Position numbers and translations under genes: made by a program | In this document: positions 32,236 through 43,869 of the stretch, in pieces | How positions within the stretch are numbered: the stretch's first letter is position 1 | Layout: each line of letters starts with the position of its first letter | The notes under the pieces: generated by a model | Told to the model about the DNA's origin: nothing | The model's database searches: none | What the model saw: the letters and a program-made list of their open reading frames with translations, nothing else | Assembly (NCBI GenBank): GCA_964059195.1 | Contig: CAXKWD010000006.1 | Coordinates: 18,314,129 to 18,378,128 of the forward strand | Direction of reading: 5' to 3' | Source of the DNA: Ectobius pallidus | Lineage: Eukaryota; Arthropoda; Insecta; Blattodea; Ectobiidae | DNA: 64,000 nt

Positions 32236-32330
32236 AATCTTGTCTCATGGGTGGACTCGAACCAGTCAAGTTGTGATTACTGGGTAACTGTGTTTGACCG
32301 CGTGACCACGGTGACATACTATGTTCTACC
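32236..32330 (-). repeat. tRNA-like segment in left arm
   Basis: On the minus strand CACCGTGGTCACGCGGTC (A-box-like) is followed by TGGTTCGAGTCCACCCATG, a perfect B box, at tRNA-like spacing. Potential Pol III promoter or SINE head carried by the fold-back arm. Mirrored at 48234-48328. Confidence 0.55.
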
Positions 32331-32629
32331 TGCTAACATTGTCTCATATAAAATTCAGTGACGTCATGTTATCCAACCTTGTGCTTTCATAATTGCCTAC
32401 TAGATCGCGCTAGTTAACAGTCCTTACTTTCAGATTTCTCTCCTAGAAGGCAGTTGTGTACCATGCTATAAGATGGTGACTACCGCTAAATTCAAAATTC
32501 GAAACATTGTCTCCTATAATATTCAGTTTTTCTCAGTGCCGTCATGTTATTCAATCTTGTGCTTTCATAATTGTCTACTAGATCGTACTAGTTAACGGAA
32601 CAAGATGGCGACTAGCGCGAAAACCCCCT

Positions 32630-33600
32630 TACACACTATGCTATTCCCGATTCATCCTGACGCCATCCTGACGCCATCCTGACGCCGTTTGATCCGACCT
32701 AGTTAGGCCCTTTGATCCGGAACGTCATGGTAATCGTTTAGAACAATTGAGTTACGCCCTTGCGCACTATGCTAGCCCCGATTCATCCCGTCGGCTGTAA
32801 TTTGGCCCTTTGGACCAAGTAGAGGTTATGGACGTCATGGTAGTTGATTCGAACAATTGAGTTACGCCATTTAACGATATGCTATCTCCGATTCATCCCG
32901 ACACCTGTTATTAGGCCCCTTTGGATCAAGGAGACGATATTGACGTCATGGTAGTCGTTTCGAACAATGTAGTTACGCCTTTTCGCACTATGATATCCAT
33001 ATTCATCCCGACACCTGTTATTAGGCCCTTTGGACCAAGGAGACGCTATGGACGTCATGGTAGTCGTTCCGAACAAAAAAGTTACGCCTTTTCGCACTAT
33101 GTTAGCCATATTCATCCCAAAGGCTGTAATTAGGCCCTTTGGACAAAGAAAACGTATCGGGCGTCATGGAAGTCGTTCCGAACAAAAAAGTTACGCCTTT
33201 TCGCACTATGTTAGCCATATTCATCCCAAAGGCTGTAATTAGGCCCTATGAACCAAGAAAACGTATCGGGCGTCATGGAAGTCGTTCCGAACAAAGAAGT
33301 TACGCCTTTTCGCACTATGTTAGCCATATTCATCCCAAAGGCTGTAATTAGGCCCTATGAACCAAGAAAACGTATAGGGCGTCATGGTAGTCGTTCCGAA
33401 CAAAAAAGTTACGCCCATTCACACTATGCTATTCGCGATTCATCCCGACGCCTTTTATTAGGCCCTTTGGACCAAGGGGATGTTTGTGAAGACAGGGGAA
33501 TCGTTTCAAACAAAGAAGTTGCACCTTTTTGGACTATGCTATTCTCTGATTCATTCACACAGACGCCATTTACCATTTAGGCCCTTTGGTAGAAAATTGT
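32630..33600 (+). repeat. 109-bp tandem array, left arm
   Basis: About nine units share GTTACGCCTTTTCGCACTAT, ATTCATCCC, AGGCCCT(T)TGGACCAAG and GACGTCATGGTAGTCGTT. Four 70-codon frames start exactly 109 bp apart (32921, 33030, 33139, 33248). Because 109 is not a multiple of three they are repeat shadows, not genes. The left edge also has CTGACGCCATC three times in a row. Mirrored at about 46964-47934. Confidence 0.92.
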
Positions 33601-33734
33601 GTTGGCATAGACTCGCTGTTATGTAAATAGGACCTATCTCTTATACTTACGTCTTTTAGTTACTGTAACAAGGACCTATGATAACAATTACGTACAACAT
33701 GGCGGCAGAGAGCATGAACGAATAATTAAATGGT

Positions 33735-33860
33735 TACCGCCACCACTACCATCATCAACATCATCATTTTGAAGTACTACTACTGCTACTACTACTACTA
33801 ATACTACTACCATCACCATCACCACCACCATCCGTACTAACACTACTACTAATACTACTC
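33735..33860. repeat. TAC/CAT trinucleotide-rich tract, left arm
   Basis: Imperfect runs of CAT, CAC and TAC triplets, mirrored at 46704-46829. Valine-rich frames read from it are artefacts. Confidence 0.85.
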
Positions 33861-34520
33861 TGTCAATAATAATTAGTAGTAGTATAAATTTAACGTAGAC
33901 ATTGTTCACACAAAGAAGTTTGAAATCAGAATGAGATCATGCAATTTTACAGCAAGTATTTATATGATGCTAGGTTTATGACAGTAGATCGTGACCTAAT
34001 TTAAAAGGCTTCATATTTATGGCCATTCTATAACAGAAGACTTCCGGTTACTGTACTTTGTTTAGTAATAAGGAGAAAATAGAATATCTAGCAATCGATA
34101 AGACAGTTCCCGTATGAAATGACTTGTTGTTAATGAATCATAGCTTAATGTAGACAACTTATAATAAATCTTGCTACAAGTTCCGGAAATAATTACATAT
34201 ATAACGGTTATGCAATCCTGATTACAGAGTTCCGTATAACTGTTACGCTTGTATTTCAAGAAACCTTTACCTTTAGAGATGATATGATAAAGTATTACTA
34301 ACAAAGTTCCGTTACAATAGTTAATTCTGACTAATTAGTAGTAGTATAAATTTAACGTAGACATTGTTCACACAGAGAAGTTTGAAATCAGAATGAGATC
34401 ATACAATTTTACAAGTGGTATTTATATAGTGCAAGGTTTTTGACACTAGATCGTGACCTAATTTAAAGGCATCGCATTTATTGGTATTATATATCAGGTG
34501 ACTTCCGGTAACTGTACTTT
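33860..34520 (+). repeat. Direct duplication inside left arm, period about 465 bp
   Basis: TAATTAGTAGTAGTATAAAT, ACATTGTTCACACA(A/G)AGAAG and the following roughly 150 bp occur at 33868 and again at 34333. Both end near ACTTCCGGT(T/A)ACTGTACTTTG. Mirrored in the right arm. Confidence 0.85.
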
Positions 34521-35830
34521 GTTTAGTATAGTACATGAGTAACAAATAAGAGTGTTTTATATTGCAAATTTTAAATAGAATACAGTACCATCTATTAAAC
34601 ATTTTTCTAAAACCAACACATTTTATAAGTAATAATTTACGATTTTTGGTCATTTGTTTTAAAATTTGGGTAATTTTTTTTATTTTTTTCTTGCTATTTT
34701 TAAGGCAAAAATTCATTTATATTTTGCATTTGCACTATTTTTTTTGTCATAAAATATCTTGCGTTAGTAAATACATTAAAGTCCTGGTTCTAATAATAGG
34801 GTTCCTAATCATACTGTTTTATTATAAATTACTTTAACGTTTTAATTAAAATACTTACCTAGGGAAATAATAATTTAGTCTCAACAATGTAACGATAACT
34901 TGAAATGAACTTACAAAATCTACATTATAATTTTTACCATATTGCAAGTTGACTTGCAGTTTGTTTCATGTACTGTTAACACCAAGACGTTTTCAGTCCC
35001 AAGCTTAAATGTGTGTTCTGATTTCAGTTTTTTAAAATGATCACGTAACTTTTCTCTGCTACTAAATTTACATTCTAATTTATTCCGTCATGAATTTTTC
35101 GCAACTATGTAACGATAACTTGAAATGAACTTAACAAAATCTACATTATAATTTTTTTTTACCATATTGAAGGTGGACTTGCAGTTTGTTTCGTGTACTG
35201 TTAACACCGAGACGTTTTCAGTCCCAAGCTTAAATGAATGTTCTGATTTCAGTTTTAAAATGATCACATAACTTTTCTCTGCAACTAAATTTACATTCTA
35301 ATTTATTCCGTCATGAAAGTTAATTTCTATTTACAGTTGTATGTAAAGACAAAAATGTTATAACGTTATATGGAAATAATTTTTGAATAGTGTCTTTCTG
35401 TTTTTTAAGTTAAATACATAGTTGTGGCAACAGTTGTATGCAAAGCCAAATATGTTATAATGTGAGTTTGAGAAAAAAAACGTTCTGCTAAACACATGCA
35501 TCCTTTTCTGAAAAACGTCGCACTGTTTGTTTTAAAAGAGTTGCAGGAGAAGAACAAAGTTATAATGTGTGTTTGAACAAAATAAAATTCTGGTAAACAT
35601 CTACATCCATGGAAATAATTTTTGGATAGCGTCTTTCTGTTCTATTAAGTTAAAGACAAAGTTTTGGAAATAGTTGTATGCAAGAGGATTTTTATGTGAT
35701 ATAACTTTCAGAAATATGTACATCCTTTGTAAATAAAAGTGTATTCTAACAACATTTTATTTCTTTGCTAGAAAATATAAGTTTACGGATTGTTAAATTG
35801 CTGTATTAAATCATAATCAGCTCACTTCAC
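34520..35830 (+). repeat. Block A of a 1.3-kb higher-order repeat, left arm
   Basis: The order AGTAACAAATAAGAGTGTTT, then TACAGTACCATCTATTAAAC, ATGATCACRTAACTTTTCTC, CAACAGTTGTATG and TAGCGTCTTTCTGTTCTATT recurs at 38540-39830. Within block A a 220-bp unit (TGTAACGATAACTTGAAATG ...) is itself duplicated at 34888 and 35107. Confidence 0.8.
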
Positions 35831-35837
35831 CCTCTAA

Positions 35838-38293
35838 GGGTGGCGTGCACCAAACTCATGCCATTTACTCTTTTAGTAAGCCTTACTTCTTTAGTTCTAA
35901 CTACTTTAGTAAGCTACTCTTTTAGTAACCGTACTCTTTTAGTAAGGACGGCGTGCACCAACCAGGAGTAAACTAAACTCGGCGGCTTTCAACATAGAGG
36001 AATGTACTAAAGAAGTAAAAATTTTATTTACTCCCAGAGTAAATGAACTTACTCCACCAGTGGTGGAGAGCACCAACACGGAGTACGTTACTAACGTAGT
36101 AAGTTGTGGAGTAAATAAGGCCAATATTTACTCCTACTCAGGGGGTGGAGTAAAGTTGTGGAGTAAGTGTGTTCTGTGGCATTTGCGTGAGTTATGAGTT
36201 ACATATCACATTAAATGGATTACATAGTTAAACTGAGGATAAGTTATTGAGATGAAGAAGGTTGTATACCAAAAATGAGAGTTGTGGCAGGTGATTTAAT
36301 AAATATTAAGCGAACCATACCTAGTAGGGCATTTAATAACGTAAATAATTAAGCTCATAAATCCTTACATGAAATTTTGGCGTTTGGAAGAAACGATGTC
36401 AGATTCTCACTACATCCATGTGATTTCAGCCAGTCAAATGTGGAAATATCATTGCGGAGAGCGATCCAGCTAGGAAGACGTCCACCAAAGGTGAGGGGAA
36501 GAGTGAGTGGAAGGGACGTTTGCATTGCACGGTACAAGGAGCTCATGTGCTCTTAAATATCTTCCTAGCTGGATCGGCCTTTAGATGTTGCAGTTCTCCC
36601 TAACTTTGGGTCAGAAAATCATATGGATACAGATATCGGCGAGGTATAGTACATTCCAATAAATGAAAGCCTCCGTTCTTGGAGCTACCCAGAAAACACT
36701 TCCCCCTGCTACTTAACCATAGAGTTACTGAACAATAGGTGATTCTCATTGTTAAACGATTTAATGTAATTATTGTAAATTAATTTTATTACATTACACT
36801 TCTATAGCTTAACTTAAAGCACAACATTGCGAATGCCAGATTATAATAATAATTATAAGAGCTAAAAGTTCAATAGTTTCACCCGCAGTGTTAATGAATA
36901 ATATGTCCTTTTTTCTAACCCAGGTGTAAAAATGTCCAAACAGGCCACATCGGAAGAAAATTTGACTGACTCTGGGATTAGCGTACATTGAGAAGGGGAC
37001 ACATTGTAAAACCATTCCTTAAAGACTCCCCAAGTCTCGAATGGTGGAGTGAGACGAGACTTTCATGTTTGGGAATAAACTATAACAGATGCTGCAGGTC
37101 TATAGTATGCTGCTAACTATTTAATTAACCCTGTGGACAGGAAAGTGAGAAGCATTATAAACTATATAGAAAAAAATGCCAACGTGAGTGCCGAAAGAAA
37201 ATTTTAAGGAGGGGCCCGGAGGTTGAAGCTGCACAGGATCTAGAGAAGTAGTCACTGAAATTATTTTTAAACACACAACCATCTACATAATTATTATTGG
37301 AGTTCATAGCTTCCGAAATATTGTACCGCCATTTTTTGTTTAAATATTACATTTCTCAGTTGTAATATTATTATTTTTTAAGGTAATATTTTTTAAGTAA
37401 ATGTTCTGTGCATTTGAAAAAGGACAGAAACATAATGCCCCTTAATAGTTTTGTTATCCTTTTTATCCCCCCTTTTTCATGATTTTGTGTAATACTTCTT
37501 ATTAATATTGTTAAACAGTCAATAAGTATTAATAATTCATTACAGTGAGATTTATGATAAACAACTGTAGAATAATTGATTTATCGTTTTTGGGGAAGAA
37601 TATTTTAATATATTTTAGAAATTTATTATTATTATGAGAGAAATAATTATAATATTGACAGTGAATCAATGATGAAAATCAACTGGAAATTCCAATTGTT
37701 TGCATTATAATACAGAAATAGTTTGCACAAAAATTGTAATCACAGTACCCTAACGTAGGCTACTAAACTGAAAATATTCAATTGAAGGAATTAAAATTAG
37801 TAATGAATAAAACATTACTATTAGACCTATTTTAAAACATGAAGATTGTCATTGGTAATATTTGGAACAACCCAAATTCATATTCATTGTTTCAGCGAAC
37901 CTTTCCTTTTCATTATCTGGCACTTGAATAATACCGGCAATTGAAATGCACGTGTTCTGCTGCGCTGCACTAATGTTTCTGCTCTGTTCTGCGCAGAATT
38001 CGACTACTTCTTTAGTAAAAATCGTTTACTACTTTAGTTACAACTAAAGAAGTAACTATCAATTGAGCTCTCCAACACCAACTAAAAGAGTAAGTTACTA
38101 AAAGAGAAGCACTAAAGTAGTAAATCTAAGACGGGAACATGACGCAACAAAAACCGGTTTGTCTGTCTCACTCTAGCACATTACTAGTATGACTTAAAGA
38201 GTGAGACAGATGTACTGGTTCTTGTATACTCCAGGTCTCCGTCTTAAATTTACTACTTTAGTAAGATTTACTCCTGGATGGTGCACGCCACCC
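35838..38293. mobile_element. PIF/Harbinger-type transposon (2456 bp) inserted in the left arm
   Basis: Perfect 15-bp terminal inverted repeats, GGGTGGCGTGCACCA and its complement, lie inside TAA (35835-35837 and 38294-38296). The equivalent position in the right arm (44720-44722) holds a single TTA/TAA and no insert, proving insertion after the arms formed. Both subterminal regions (about 230-330 bp) are crowded with TACT...TTAGTAA words and an internal near-copy of the terminus at about 35946. The terminal pattern and TAA target fit PIF/Harbinger. No transposase is recognised. A 65-codon plus-strand stretch ending RGRVSGRDVCIARYKELMCS (about 36355-36555) is unassigned. Confidence 0.9.
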
Positions 38294-38439
38294 TAAGTAT
38301 TGAAAGGCAGTTGTCCCTTGCATTTAACCTTATAAGTTTTCGTTGGAAGACAACTTTGCCTAATGTACAGATGTCCTGTATGTATAGTCTCGTGTCTAAA
38401 ATGTACTTTTATATTGAGAAAAAAGGCCTCTTTACAATA

Positions 38440-39150
38440 ATACGTATTTAAACAGAGGTTGTTCTTGGAATTATATTCTCAGTGATTCTATATTATTTTT
38501 GCTTCGAATTTCTTTTCCCGCAGATGTCCAGGTAGTATTAATTTATTTAGTACACTAGTAACAAATAAGAGTGTTTCATATTGCAAATTTAAATAGAATA
38601 CAGTACCATCTATTAAACGTTCTTCTAAAATCAACTCATTTTATAAGCAATAATTTACGATTTTTGGCCATTTATTTTAAATTTTAGGTTCTTTTATTTA
38701 TTTTTTTGGCTATTTTTAGGGCATAAGTTAATTTTTATTTTGCATTTTCACTATTTTTTTTGTCATTAAATATCATGTGTTAGTTACAATAATACATATT
38801 TAAACAGAGGTTGTTCTTGGAATTATATTCTCAGTGATTCTATATTATTCTTGCTTCGAATTTCTTTTCCCGCAGAAGATGTCCAGGTAGTATTAATTTA
38901 TTTAGTACACTAGTAACAAATAAGAGTGTTTCTTATTGCAAATATAAATAGAATACAGTACCATCTATTAAACTTTTTTCTAAAATCAACTCATTTTATA
39001 AGCAATAATTTACGATTTTTGGTCATTTATTTTAAATTTTAGGTTCTTTTATTTATTTTTGGCTATTTTTAGGGCATAAGTTAATTTTTTATTTTGCATT
39101 TTCACTTTTTTTTGTCATTAAATATCATGTGTTAGTAATTACATATTGAA
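38440..39150 (+). repeat. Tandem duplication of about 355 bp, left arm
   Basis: AAACAGAGGTTGTTCTTGGA and the following sequence through GATGTCCAGGTAGTATTAAT and TACAGTACCATCTATTAAAC occur at about 38451 and 38806. The same duplication is present in the right arm (about 43870-44590), so it predates or was copied with arm duplication. Confidence 0.88.
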
Positions 39151-39830
39151 ATCCTGGTTCTGGTAATAGGGTTTATAATTTTTTTAATAAAATATTTTAG
39201 CGGTTTACTTAAATTACTTTCGTAGGGAAATAATATGATCGCAAACTATGTAACGCTAACTTGCATCGAAGTTAACAAAATCTACATTATAATTTTTACC
39301 ATATTGAATTTTGACTTGCAGTTTGTTTCGTGTACTATTAACACCAAGATATTTCCAGTCACAAGCTTAAATGAATGTTCTGATTTCAGTTTTAAAATGA
39401 TCACATAACTTTTCTCTGCAACTAAATTTACATTCTAATTTATTCCGTCATGAAAGTTAATTTCTATTTACAGTTGTATGTAAAGACAAAAATGTTATAA
39501 CATGTGACACTTACATTCATGGAAATAATTTTTGAATAGTGTCTTTCTGTTTTTAAGTTAAATACATAGTTGTGGCAACAGTTGTATGCAAAGCCAAATA
39601 TGTTATAATGTGAGTTTGAGAAAAAAAACGTTCTGCTAAACACATGCATCCTTTTCTTAAAAACGTCGCACTGTTTGTTTTAAAAGAGTTGCAGGAGAAG
39701 AACAAAGTTATAATGTGTGTTTGAACAAAATGTAATTCTGGTAAAAAAAAAACCTACATCCATGGAAATAATTTTTGGATAGCGTCTTTCTGTTCTATTA
39801 AGTTAAAGACAAAGTTTTGGAAATAGTTGT
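38540..39830 (+). repeat. Block A' of the 1.3-kb higher-order repeat, left arm
   Basis: Second copy of the 34520-35830 block with small indels. The left arm homology to the right arm ends at about 39800, inside the TTTTTGGATAGCGTCTTTC word. Confidence 0.78.
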
Positions 39831-39989
39831 ATGCAGAGACAAAAAGTGAAATAATGTGTGCCTTTCTTAACCATACACATAACTTTCGCTGCATTCAACC
39901 GTGTTCATCAGGAACACAAGTACAATGCGACATTTTACCTGTACCGCAAACATCCCAGGCCCAGGTCTATGAGGACCTCACCTTTAGTT

Positions 39990-40187
39990 TTATATATAAA
40001 CTTGTAAACTTTTATGCTCATTTGTTGGATCGTCCGTTTCTTCTTTTTGTCCTATTTGTGTATAACAGTAAATACACTCGGCTACATCCAAGTATCCAGT
40101 ATAGTAGAATCCATCTTCCCACATTTTGTCCAAGTCTATAAACGGTAAGGGCCAGTCTTTAAAAGTTTTACGTCGATCAGATTGTGA
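39990..40187 (-). pseudogene. BIR (IAP-type) zinc-domain fragment in the fold-back loop
   Basis: The minus strand is open for about 65 codons and reads as most of a BIR domain. It opens with SDRRKTFKDWP, then WEDGFYYTGYLD, then ECIYCYTQIG with the C-x2-C zinc ligands, and finally ETDDPTNEHKS with the histidine ligand. The last cysteine ligand is missing because a stop (39990-39992) follows the EH motif. BIR domains occur in inhibitor-of-apoptosis proteins of animals and of some insect DNA viruses, where they bind caspases or IAP antagonists. Upstream start, RING domain and exon borders are not visible; a CAG/GTAAAA donor-like site occurs about 90 bp downstream. It could be a captured host gene fragment or a virus-derived one; I cannot decide. 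It lies outside both arms, in single-copy loop DNA. Confidence 0.72.
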
Positions 40188-40344
40188 ACACCGTGAGTCC
40201 TAACATCATTATTTGTTTTGAAGCGTCAGAAGCAGGTCACTATTAGTCTTTGAAGCTACATACTTGTGCAAACATACTGTACAAAACTGTAATGTTTTAA
40301 AAGGTAGATCATACTTGTTTGTGTAAGCATGTTTGATACATAGG

Positions 40345-43210
40345 TTCTACCCGTGAAGAAAACTAAATTATTTTACACAACTTGTGATTAAAAACTGTAG
40401 ATTATTATTTAAATGTAGAAATATTACTAACTTCTTCCTGATTAATTTTGAAAATGTCATCTTTGTACACTGCAGTCGCTATGAAAAAGAAACTAACTAC
40501 CTCTGCACACACGCTATTACGAAAACTAAATTATTTTACACAACTTGTGTATAATATTATTTAAATGTAGAAAATATTACTAACTTGATCCTAATTATTT
40601 TGAAAATATCTTATTTGTACACTTTCACTCGCTATGAAAAGTAATTATTTTTACAAGTCATGCTTGAAAACTGACGCAATATTATTTAAATAGAAAAAAA
40701 TATTCACAAAAATGTTTAACTTGTTAATTAGAAGAAACGTACTACATCTTCACTCATGCTAATACGAAAACGAAATTATTTTACACAAACTTGTGATTAA
40801 AAACTGTGTAATATTATATAAATGTAGAAAATATTACTTACGTGTACCTAATTAATTTGAAAATGTCTTCTTTCTACAGTCGCTATGAAAGCTAAATTAT
40901 TTATACAAGTCATGGTTGAATACTGAGAAAATGTCATTTAAATCAAAAATATATTTACAAAAATGCCTAACTTGTTGTTAATTAGAATAAACTTACTACT
41001 TCTTCACTCATGCTAATACGAAAAGGAAGTTATTTTACACAACTTGTGATTAAAAACTGTATAATATTATTTAAATATAGAAAATATTACTTACGTGTAC
41101 CTAATTAATTTTAAAATGTCTTCTTTGTACACTTCAGTCGCTATACAAAACTAAATTATTTTTTACAAGTCATGCTTGAAAACTGACGGAATAATATTGA
41201 AATCAAAAAATTATTCACAAAAATGTTTAACTTGTTGTTAATTAGAAGAAAACTTACTACTTCTCCACTCACGCTAATACGAAAACAAAATTATTTTACA
41301 CAACTTGTGATTAAAGACTGTATAATATTATTTAAATGTAGAAAATATTACTAACTTGATCCTAATTATTTTGAAAAATCTCTTCTTTTCTACACGTCAG
41401 TCGCTATGAAAACTAAATTATTTATTGAAGTCACGGTTGAAAACTGAGAAAATGTTATTTAAATCAAAAATATATTTACAAAAATGCCAAAATTGTTCTT
41501 AATTAGAAGAAACTTACAACTCTTCACTCATGCTAATACGAAAACGAAATTATTTTACACAAATTCTGATTAAAAACATTATAATATTATTTAAATGTAG
41601 AAAATATTACTAACTTGTACCTAATTAATTTGAAATTGTCTTCTTTGTACACTTCAGTCGCTATAAAAACTAAATTATTTTTTACATGTCATGCTTGAAA
41701 ACTGACGGAATATGATTGAAATCAAAAAATTGTTCACAAAAATGTTTAACTTGTTGTTAATTAGAAGAAAACTGACTACTTCTCCACTCACGCTAATACG
41801 AAAACAAAATTATTTTACACAACTTGTGATTAAAGACTGTATAATATTATTTAAATGTAGAAAATATTACTAACTTGATCCTAATTATTTTGAGAATCTC
41901 TTCTTTCTACACGTCAGTCGCTATGAAAACTAAATTATTTATTGAAGTCACGGTTGAAAACTGAGAAAATGTTATTTAAATCAAAAATATATTTACAAAA
42001 ATGCCTAAATTGTTCTTAATTAGAAGAAACTTACAACTCTTCACTCATGTTAATACGAAAACGAAATTATTTTACACAAATTCTGATTAAAAACTTTATA
42101 ATATTATTTAAATGTAGAAAATATTACTAACATGTACCTAATTAATTTGAAAATGTCTTCTTTGTACACTTCAGTCGCTATAAAAACTAAATTATTTATA
42201 CAAGTCATGGTTGAAAACTGAGAAAATGTTATTTAAATCAAAAATATATTTACAAAAATGCCTAAATTGTTCTTAATTAGAAGAAACTTACAACTCTTCA
42301 CTCATGCTAATACGAAAACGAAATTATTTTACACAAATTCTGATTAAATGTAGAAAATATTACTAACATGTACCTAATTATTTTGAAAATGTCTTCTTTG
42401 TACACTTCAGTCGCTATAAAAAACTAAATTATTTATACAAGTCATGGTTGAAAACTGAGAAAATGTTATTCAAAATCAAAAATATATTTACAAAAATGCC
42501 TAACCTGTTGTTAACTAGAAGAAACATACTACTTCTACATTCACTCTAATAAGAAAACAAAATTATTTTACACTACTTGTGATTAAATGTAGAAAATATT
42601 ACTAACTTGAACCTAATTGTTTTGAAAATGTCTTCTTTCTACACTTCAGTCGCTATGAAAACTAAATTATTTATACAAGTCATGGTTGAAAACTGAGAAA
42701 ATGTTATTCAAAATCAAAAATATATTTACAAAAATGCCTAACTTGTTGTTAACCAGAAGAAACATACTACTTCTGCACGCAAGCTAATACGAAAATGAAA
42801 TTATTTTACAGAACTTGTAATTAAAATGTAGAAAATATTACTAACGTTTACCCAATTATTTTGAAAATGTCTTCTTTGTACACTTCAGTCGCTATAAAAC
42901 TAAATAATTTATAGATGTCATGGTTGAAAAACTGACAGAATATTATTTAAAACAAAAAAGTAATCACAACAATGTCTAACTTGTAAATTAGAAGAAACTT
43001 CTGCACTCATGCTAATACGAAAAAAAAATTATTTTACACAACTTGTGATTAAAGACTGTATAATATTATTTAAATGTAGATAATATTAGTAACTTGAACC
43101 TATTTATTTTGAAAATGCCTTCTTTCTACACTTCAGTCGCTATGAAAACGGAATTATTTATGCAAGTTATGGTTGAAAACTAACAGAATATTATTTAAAT
43201 AAAAAAGTAT
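40345..43210 (+). repeat. 258-bp satellite array in the fold-back loop, about 11 copies
   Basis: CTAATACGAAAACGAAATTA or close variants recur at about 40510, 40758, 41012, 41271, 41531, 41789, 42049, 42308, 42546, 42786 and 43013. Spacing is near 258 bp at first, then about 238 bp. Each unit also has TTACACAACTTGTGATTAAA, CTTCAGTCGCTATGAAAACT, GTCATGGTTGAAAACTGA and TTAGAAGAAAC. All units are in one orientation, so the array does not contribute to the palindrome. No frame is maintained. Confidence 0.93.
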
Positions 43211-43869
43211 TCGAAAAACTTGAAAGAATAGAATGACACTATCCAAAAATTATTTCCATGGATGTAGATTATTTACGAGAATTTCATTTTGTTCAAACAC
43301 ACATTATAACTTTGTTCTTCTCCTGCAACTCTTTTAAAACAAACAGTGCGACGTTTTTCAGAAAAGGATGCATGTGTTTTAGCAGAACGTTTTTTTCTCA
43401 AACTCACATTATAACATATTTGTCTTTGCATACAACTGTTGCCACAACTATGTATTTAACTTAAAAAACAGAAACACTATTCAAAAATTATTTCCATGAA
43501 TGTAAGTGTCACATGTTATAACATTTTTGTCTTTACATACAACTGTAAATAGAAATTAACTTTCATGACGGAATAAATTAGAATCTAAATTTAGTTGCAG
43601 AGAAAACTTATGTGATCATTTTAAAACCGAAATCAGAACATTCATTTAAGCTTGTGACTGGAAATATCTTGGTGTTAATAGTACACGAAACAAACTGCAA
43701 GTCAAAATTCAATATGGTAAAAATTATAATGTAGATTTTGTTAACTTCGATGCAAGTTAGCGTTACATAGTTTGCGATCATATTATTTCCCTACGAAAGT
43801 AATTTAAGTAAACCGCTAAAATATTTTATAAAAAAAATTTGAACCCTATTACCAGAACCAGGATTTGAA

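Noticed and set aside
32921..33580. A family of 70-codon genes spaced 109 bp apart (and mirror copies)
   Set aside because: They start exactly one repeat apart in a 109-bp array whose length is not a multiple of three; both strands are open. They are shadows of the repeat.
33688..33909. Valine-rich membrane-like protein
   Set aside because: Produced by a TAC/CAT trinucleotide tract; the mirror copy at 46655-46876 is the same tract.
40345..43210. CRISPR-like array
   Set aside because: The units are contiguous 258-bp direct repeats without short conserved repeats and unique spacers; the genome is eukaryotic.
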